From contig JAEHOE010000167.1 in assembly GCA_016858145.1 (NCBI GenBank), forward strand, positions 124,001-188,000: a stretch of 64,000 nucleotides of DNA, in the 5' to 3' direction. A program made the position numbers and the translations under genes. The notes under the pieces were generated by a model. The model had not been told where the DNA came from. It ran no database searches and worked only from the letters and a program-made list of their open reading frames with translations. This document shows positions 58,301 through 64,000 of the stretch, piece after piece (position 1 is the stretch's first letter; every line of letters starts with the position of its first letter). The stretch comes from Edaphochlamys debaryana (taxonomy: Eukaryota > Chlorophyta > Chlorophyceae > Chlamydomonadales).

Positions 58301-61300
58301 AGATTTCGTCGATGCAGATGGGTGAGGGAGGCAGGCGCGTTTCATCAAACGACAGAGCGAATTTTGAAGGACTTCATCAGGAGCCGCGCACGAGGAAGCA
58401 CTGAAGGGTGTGGGGTCGGGGGAGGTGGCACGGAACTCTGCTGACGGAACTCACCAAAGCACGAGACGCGCACATCCGACCTGTGCCCGTTGTTCGCACA
58501 CTCGGTGATGACCGCTTCCAGGTCTGCGTGGCCGAAGGAGGGGAGCGAGAGCGAGGAAGCACAGGTCAGGAGGAGCACGGTGTCGCGCCCTAGATAGCTC
58601 CGGCTCGGCCCCTCATGCACGCAGACACCGAGCAGTCCATGTCACTGACTCTTGCTGCACGCGAGTCAGACACGGCCACCGCCGACCACCGCGTATGACG
58701 CCGCATGCGACCGTTCAACTCCGTCTGAGACGAGAGGGCCCGACTCAGCTCATCAGACGAGTACACCAGTCTCACTGGTAGGCCCCTGCCCATGGATCAG
58801 CGTGAAGCAACGACTGGACCAATCGCATACCCACCCTCAGCGCTGTCGAAGTATCCCTGCAGCGGGCTCCAGTCGTCCTTGTATTTCTGCGGGGATCGAT
58901 GGAGTATGGCGCCGGGGACAGGCCAGCTCAGCACACGCGGCGCGTTCAGAACCAAGGCAGTGCGTGGGCCCATGCAGGCCCTTCCCAGCGAGCGCACATC
59001 CCTTGCGCACAAAGGCAACATTGCACATGCATGTAGCTCGCAGCGCCCACCGCCCCGCACCCGCCCGCTCCCTCAGGCCCCCACCTCGAGCACCTCCGCT
59101 GCTTGCGTCGCGTTCAGCGTGAGCTGGCAGCCCAGGGAAGCAGTGACTGGGTTGATTGCGCAGGCCTTGGCCGCAATCAGGTGTACGGGAGTGGATTCCG
59201 AGGCCCACGGGGCGTAGCTGTACGACGCGGAGGCCCAACCGTACGGCAGGCCCGACTGGCGGCAAGCGTACTGTAGGGGATTGGGGGTAGGGTTGATGTC
59301 GATGGGAAGGGGCGGGCGGGGGTTTGGACAGGGGCCATGCAAGGAGACCGGTTGGGAGACAAGGGGTGGGGATGCTCGGTAGTAAGTGAGTGGCGGTGCG
59401 CATTCTGGGGTGGTGCCGGAGGCAGGAGGAGTTGAGGGACATGATCTCTAAGGAAACCTTGTTCCTATAACGCTGTAACGCTTGTGCCAGCTCTCACCCC
59501 CTCTCTCTCATACTCTCGTGTTCACCTGCCGCCTCGACTCTGCCGCCTCGACCCGCCCAACCCTCCCACCACCCACCTCTGCCCACTCGTCGGGGATGCT
59601 ATCGCCGACAGTTCCGTAGCACACCGTTCCCCACACGGGGACCCCCGTGGCGTCTGGCAGCAGCACCTCCAGGCGCCCATCGGAGACCTGCCGCAGCGAA
59701 GGAGGTACCGGTAAGCGGGCTGAGAGTCGAGGAATCACCCCGGCGCAAATCCAGACGACAGGAGGCTTTGCCTCTCACGCACGTGCTCACCGTCGTTGAC
59801 TGGTCCTGGCCCCCAGCGACCGACTCGCGGCCCGGCCCGCACGTTCCCTTCGACCACGCCCTCGCATCTCGCTTGCTGGAGCAAGGCCCCGCAGGCCGGA
59901 GCGAGGAAGGCGCCCGCCCAGTGCCCCCACCTTTGTGCCGTCCTCGTTCTCGGTCATGCCGGTTGCCGGGTCCACAATTCTGACAGCAGAACAAAGGGAT
60001 GCCGCACACATTATCAATGACCTAGTCGCTGCGGTCACAAGGTCACTAACGGGTACTGTGTGCACCACATCAGCTGGTGCCCGGTACACACAGCAAAGCT
60101 GTACGTCTGACATGCCCTCAGCACGTCAGTACACCGCACCGCACGCACCTCATGGTGTAGTCGCTGAAACGCAGCGGCGGCGGCGGGGGCGGGGCGGGCG
60201 GCACCGACGGGTTGCGCCCCTTCCTGACGTCTGCACACACACGCACACGGGCATAGCAGCGACGGGTCAAGTTTACGAGCATGTCGCAAACTGGGCCTAA
60301 GGCCGCCTAACAGAGTCACAATTCGATGCTCCACTCCGCTTGCCGTGGTCCCCACTCTCTGCCGCTCTTTTGATGACGATGGGCATGTACACGCCTCACA
60401 CGGGCTACTGGTACCGCGCACCCAACCACCAACCGCCCATCACCCAACCACCCAACCACTCACTCCTGCACGTGATGGCGATGGGCATGTAGGACCGGCC
60501 GATGCCCACCAGCTGGGCGGCCACGGCGCAGTCCTCCACGGCCCGGTCCAGCACGGCCAGCTGGGGGGTACGGGCAGGGGGCATGGAGGGAGGGGAGGGG
60601 TTCGGGGCCGGGGGCGGGGGCAGTTGGGTGCAGCCTGCAGCGCGTTGGAAGGGGGGTAGCGCGGCGGCAAGGAACGTGGCGCATGCCTTGAAGGCGGGGC
60701 AATGCCGGGGCCCCAGGGTGAGCGACCGAGTGCACCCGCCTGACATGGTCAAAAGCTAGTCAACGTATACCCCTCCCGCACCTACCTCCAGGACCTCCAT
60801 CGCCTGCGCCGCCGTCAGCGTGAGCTGGCAGCCGAGGGCCGTAATAGTAGCCCCGGATCCCCCCCAGTCCCCCCCCAGCCGTTGAACTCCCGCTGGTCTC
60901 ACTCCGCCTCCCGCTTCCGCTTCTTGCCCGTCAGGGCCGCCGAGATCTTGGCCTTGTGCTCCGCTGTGTAAGGCTTCCGCTTAGCCCCCTGCCCTCCCTT
61001 AGCCCCTCGTCCTCTCTCCATCGCTTTCCTCAACCCTCCATCCCCTTCCTGCCCCTTCCGCTTCCCCTCCTTCCGCCCCCTCCCTCTCCCTCTTTGCTGG
61101 TCCCCCCTTCGTCCTGCCCCATCCAATGCCCGCCCCCCCCCGCCTCCCCAACCCACCTGGCTAACGCAATCGAACATGCTCTCGGCCGTCCGCGACTCGG
61201 CACACGCCGCCAACGAGTAGCGCTTGATCACGGCCTGCGTGTGGCGGGCAGAAGCACGTGACGGCGCGTGCGTAAGGCACGTGCGCGTGCGACCTTCGTG

Positions 61301-62616
61301 AAGGTGATAGGGTCTGCAAGGGTGGCAGCAGCAGCATACCTTTGCGGGCAGCGCCTCGGCCAGCTTGTGCGTGCGCCAGGGGTAGCGGCGCGACTCGGGG
61401 TCGACGATGGCGGCGTTCTCGGAGGGCAGGCCCATCTGCAGGGCGGGCGGGTGGGACGGTGCGGGGGACAAGGATAAGAGATGTATCAGGGTCAGGACGT
61501 AGGCGAGCCAGCACGAACAGCGGTCCGGCTCACTCTGCGGGAGCCCTGCTCGACCTGCAGACCCCACGGAGAAACCCCCCGCGCCGCAAGAGCCGTAAGA
61601 GCCCAGCTCGTCGGCAGCAGCCCCATGCATCCCCCGAACCCACCTGGCGGCACGCTAGCACGGCCAGGTCAGCCCAGAACTCCTCATCGTTGTACGTGCG
61701 GAAGGCGCCGGGGGAGATGCAGACCGAGCCCCAGGCCTGAGTGGCCTCGTCCCATATCTAGGGCATGGGGGCGGGAAGCACGTGCGGGGGGCGATAGGCG
61801 TACAGATAAGCCGGAGCGGGAGGAAACGGGGGAAAGGCACGGGACGTACGTACTAAACCGCAGCCCTACTATACGCACCTGTAGGATTCCAGACGTGTTG
61901 CTGCGGCCGTCGGCGATGCGGATCGGCAGTTGCGTCGGCAAGGGTGGGCTGGGCGGGATTGCAGTGTTAGGGGACGGACGAGGGGGCGGGGGCGAGGGCG
62001 AGGGGAAGGGAGGGCGAGGCGGCGGGGACGGGGGGAATGGGGGCGTGGTAGGGGAGGGAGGCGGAGGCGGCACAGGGGGCGGCGGCGGAGGAGGGGGGGG
62101 AGGAGGAGGAGGGGGCGGCGGAGGCGCCACGGGCGAAGGAGGTGGCGGAGGAGCTACGGGTTCTTCCGGACTGTCTGGCGGCCCGGAAAACGTTGGTGGC
62201 TCGTCTCCGGAGAACTGGAAAGGCTCGTCGAACTGGTGTGACGGGTGGGCGCGTGCGTGGGCACAACGAGTAAGTATGGCAAAAGGGGTACGAGAGGGGT
62301 TACAGGGCGGCTCTGGCGGGCTCTGCTGCTGACTCCGCAATAGGGGAGAGAGGGGTTAGGGTGGTCCGCGATGGGCGTGCCCAGCGTCACAACTGTTTGA
62401 AAGCTACAGCGATTGATGGGCCCGATCTACTGCTGGCCCGGCTTCGCGGGGTGCGCGCGGTTCGCCGGCGGGCGCATCGATCGGTAGCGTCCGTCGCGAG
62501 TGAGGCGCATGAGTACACGGACGCCTCACCGCTGCCATGCCTGAACCCAAAAGCGCTGCCAGGGCCAGAAGCACGAGGCTTCTCCGCAAGGGCGTGTCCA
62601 TCGTGGCGAGGTGCAT
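55302..62616 (-). CDS. Secreted multi-SRCR-domain protein with hydroxyproline-type hinge
   Basis: At least 21 exons encode about 900 residues. Exon 1 (62530-62616) is a signal peptide (MDTPLRRSLVLLALAALLG). Exon 2 (61879-62232) is a long Pro-rich hinge of the pherophorin type. Then follow SRCR-like modules, each with a WG-VC start, ACRQ-G-P centre and a late Cys pair: 61757-60464 (AWGSVCISPG, LAVLACRQMGLP), 59687-58455 (VWGTVCYGTVG, YACRQSGLPYG, ECANNGHRSDVRVSC), 57986-56637 (LFWGTACLPPQ) and 56441-55725 (RVEVLDRRYLMDAG, WRGVCAP, AICRDLGLDWRN, CDARQSAAITC), parted by short poly-Pro linkers. The last exon (55302-55474) is a Tyr/Gly/Pro repeat tail. SRCR domains bind ligands in animal receptors. 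No membrane helix was seen, so secretion to the wall is likely. The join of exons near 61157 and 60886 and one exon within 57240-57645 are unresolved. Confidence 0.78.
55305..55424 (-). repeat. 33-bp coding repeat (YGPYGGSPPPA)
   Basis: Three 11-residue units YGPYGGSPPPA/V plus a partial YGPYGTY end the SRCR protein just before TAA at 55302. The units are nearly identical at DNA level, so copy number may vary between strains. Tyr-Pro-rich repeats of this kind are known from cross-linked wall glycoproteins. Confidence 0.88.
60899..60982 (-). other. NUMOD3-like motif fragment in an intron of the SRCR gene
   Basis: A minus-strand frame reads KPYTAEHKAKISAALTGKK before a stop at 60899-60901. This closely matches the NUMOD3 DNA-binding motif (nuclease-associated modular domain 3) found with GIY-YIG and HNH homing endonucleases. 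No nuclease core was seen nearby. The frame runs back toward the exon ending at 61157 through low-complexity Gly/Arg/Lys sequence, so it may be a relic, a chance basic peptide, or part of an alternative transcript. Confidence 0.5.
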
Positions 62617-64000
62617 GCGCAGTACTGTGCCGAGTAAGTGTTCGACTAAGCACAGTCCGAAAGACAAGTATGGTGACAACTAATGTGGCAGCGGGGTGTT
62701 ATAGAATCCTTCGATGGCGCGATTGGGGACGAATGCAACGTTATCAATAACAAGCGGGAATTGGCGTAATTCCCAGCGTCCCGTTAGCCCCCACGTAACA
62801 ATCACACGTCTCAGGAGCAGTATGAAGAGGCTTGAGAGGGCCAGGGAGGTGTCGACGGGCATTGCATGATGCGCACTGCGGGAACTCACCAGACTCCTCA
62901 GCGAGTTTCTCAATCAATGAGATAGAGCGACAGGCTTCCCATGGTTGATCAAATTCACCTTGCTCGATCTGGACCGAACTCGTCCCAACCGCGCTCGGCC
63001 TCAATCAGGCACTCGCAGACACGAGCTGGCTCTGCCCGCTGCTCCTGGAGCCAAGAACTTCCACTCGTACACGCTAGGGGACTTACAACGCGGCTCTGGG
63101 GCCCTCGCGTTGCGGCACAGCGGCGTGCCCGTGCGCAGCAGTGAGCAGGCGAGGGGCCGGGGGGGGAGCACAAATGGAGGGCCAACCCGGTAGTCCGCCG
63201 GGGGAAGACAGGATGGAGTGTCCCTGCTGCTGCTCGACCCCGTACTGCGGCCTTCGTGGCCCTGCGTGCGGAGGCTTCTCTGCTTGCGCACTGTTAGGCT
63301 GGCAGCAGCGGCCGCCCACAGTCCACCTTTGCAGGCCGTCGCGGCTGAGCACATACCCTGCACGCTCGCGGAGGGTTACGTTGCTGCACACGTGTGCGGC
63401 CCAACCAGGAGCTCAGCCGCCCTCGATCCGACACGGTGGAGGCCCTTCTCTGCTGCAGGTTCCCTCCGCCTCTTAGCCAATCAGATGTCGAGGTCTGTTG
63501 CAGCCAACCGAAAGCCCCACCTCACAGCTATTGTGCACAATTGTGACTGGGGTAGACTGGTACCGGCATTGCTGCCCCTCGCGTCACCGCTTCCGTTCCC
63601 GAGGTGGTGTGCAGCACGTTCGTACCGCTGCGCTGGGGTGGTACCGCTGCCGCCTGCAGTGCGGGCCCAAGAAGCTCTGTTCCGCCTGCCCCACCGCCTG
63701 ACAGTGGCCTTCTTACCCAGGTGGATGCTGCTCCGTCCTCCCCTTACTCGCAAGCGGACCCAAGATCCTGCACAGTCCTGCCTGGAAGCCACGGCCGTGT
63801 TGGCGACTGCCGTGAGAGGGCGGGGGAAGGGGAAAGATAGGCCGGGCCCGCCCTGCAGGGCACCGGGCGGAGTTCCCTTTCATGTAGGCCAGCCCTCTGC
63901 TCCCTACACTGTCCTCGGGAGTTACGATGCCTCCCTGTGCTTGTCGGAAGCTTATAGCTCCATGACTTGATCGCCTTGCGCGACCTGGACCGGAGCAGGG
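62617..64000. other. Right end of window, no confident gene
   Basis: Upstream of the SRCR gene. On the minus strand, 62886-63000 contains an exon-like segment (GEFDQPWEACRSISLIEKLA) followed by a GTGAGT donor, which could be the 3' part of another minus-strand gene that starts beyond the window. On the plus strand, 63218-63970 is open for 250 codons without a recognised domain. Neither is strong enough to call. Confidence 0.35.

Noticed and set aside
62680..62913. Minus-strand frame reading MPVDTSLALSSLFILLLRR as the SRCR gene start
   Set aside because: It ends at a stop before the SRCR exons. The signal peptide at 62530-62616 has a proper donor in phase with exon 2.
63218..63970. 250-codon plus-strand open frame at the right edge
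   Set aside because: There is no domain, no signal, no recognisable splice structure, and comparable frames exist on the other strand. It is left as unassigned sequence.

Overview
The window reads as nuclear DNA of a GC-rich green alga, most likely Chlorophyceae (Chlamydomonas/Volvox relatives), though the species cannot be fixed from sequence alone. The evidence is split genes with short GT-AG introns (plus several GC-AG introns), strong third-position G/C, proline-rich hydroxyproline-type linkers, a plastid-targeted histidinol dehydrogenase, an expansin, a TPX2-type microtubule protein and SRCR domains in one genome. No prokaryotic operons, rRNA, tRNA, CRISPR or intact transposon were recognised. 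Gene models below were built by hand, joining splice sites whose phases agree.

Layout. 605-3471 (-): TPX2-domain protein. 4465-22054 (-): a very large gene of about 50 exons encoding a coiled-coil protein of roughly 1,900 residues, possibly ciliary or centrosomal. 22337-23753 (+): a dual-specificity phosphatase, head-to-head with the coiled-coil gene. 24323-25171 (+): a membrane-anchored protein with a poly-proline tail. 27017-28022 (-): a protein with a 'FVSHRW' domain. 29010-29382 (+): a truncated copy of the phosphatase's last intron and exon. 30036-34724 (+): histidinol dehydrogenase; its intron 9 holds a copy of the first exon of the downstream subtilase. 34725-38872: gene-poor, with one arm of a local duplication at each side. 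38873-43676 (+): secreted subtilisin-like protease. 45765-48845 (+): expansin-like wall protein. 49547-54350 (+): coiled-coil plus long disordered Pro/Gln/Gly-rich protein. 55302-62616 (-): secreted multi-SRCR protein with a hydroxyproline-type hinge.

Functional themes. 38-63 kb is dominated by secreted or wall-associated products (subtilase, expansin, SRCR protein), each with a signal peptide. The left half carries cytoskeletal proteins (TPX2-like, giant coiled-coil). The middle (22-36 kb) is unstable at local scale: three separate partial duplications lie within 16 kb. Histidinol dehydrogenase is the only housekeeping enzyme recognised with near certainty.

Limits. Splice sites were placed by eye. 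One exon of the SRCR gene and one of its joins are unresolved, the 5' exon of the giant gene is a candidate only, and family assignments rest on remembered motifs, not on searches.
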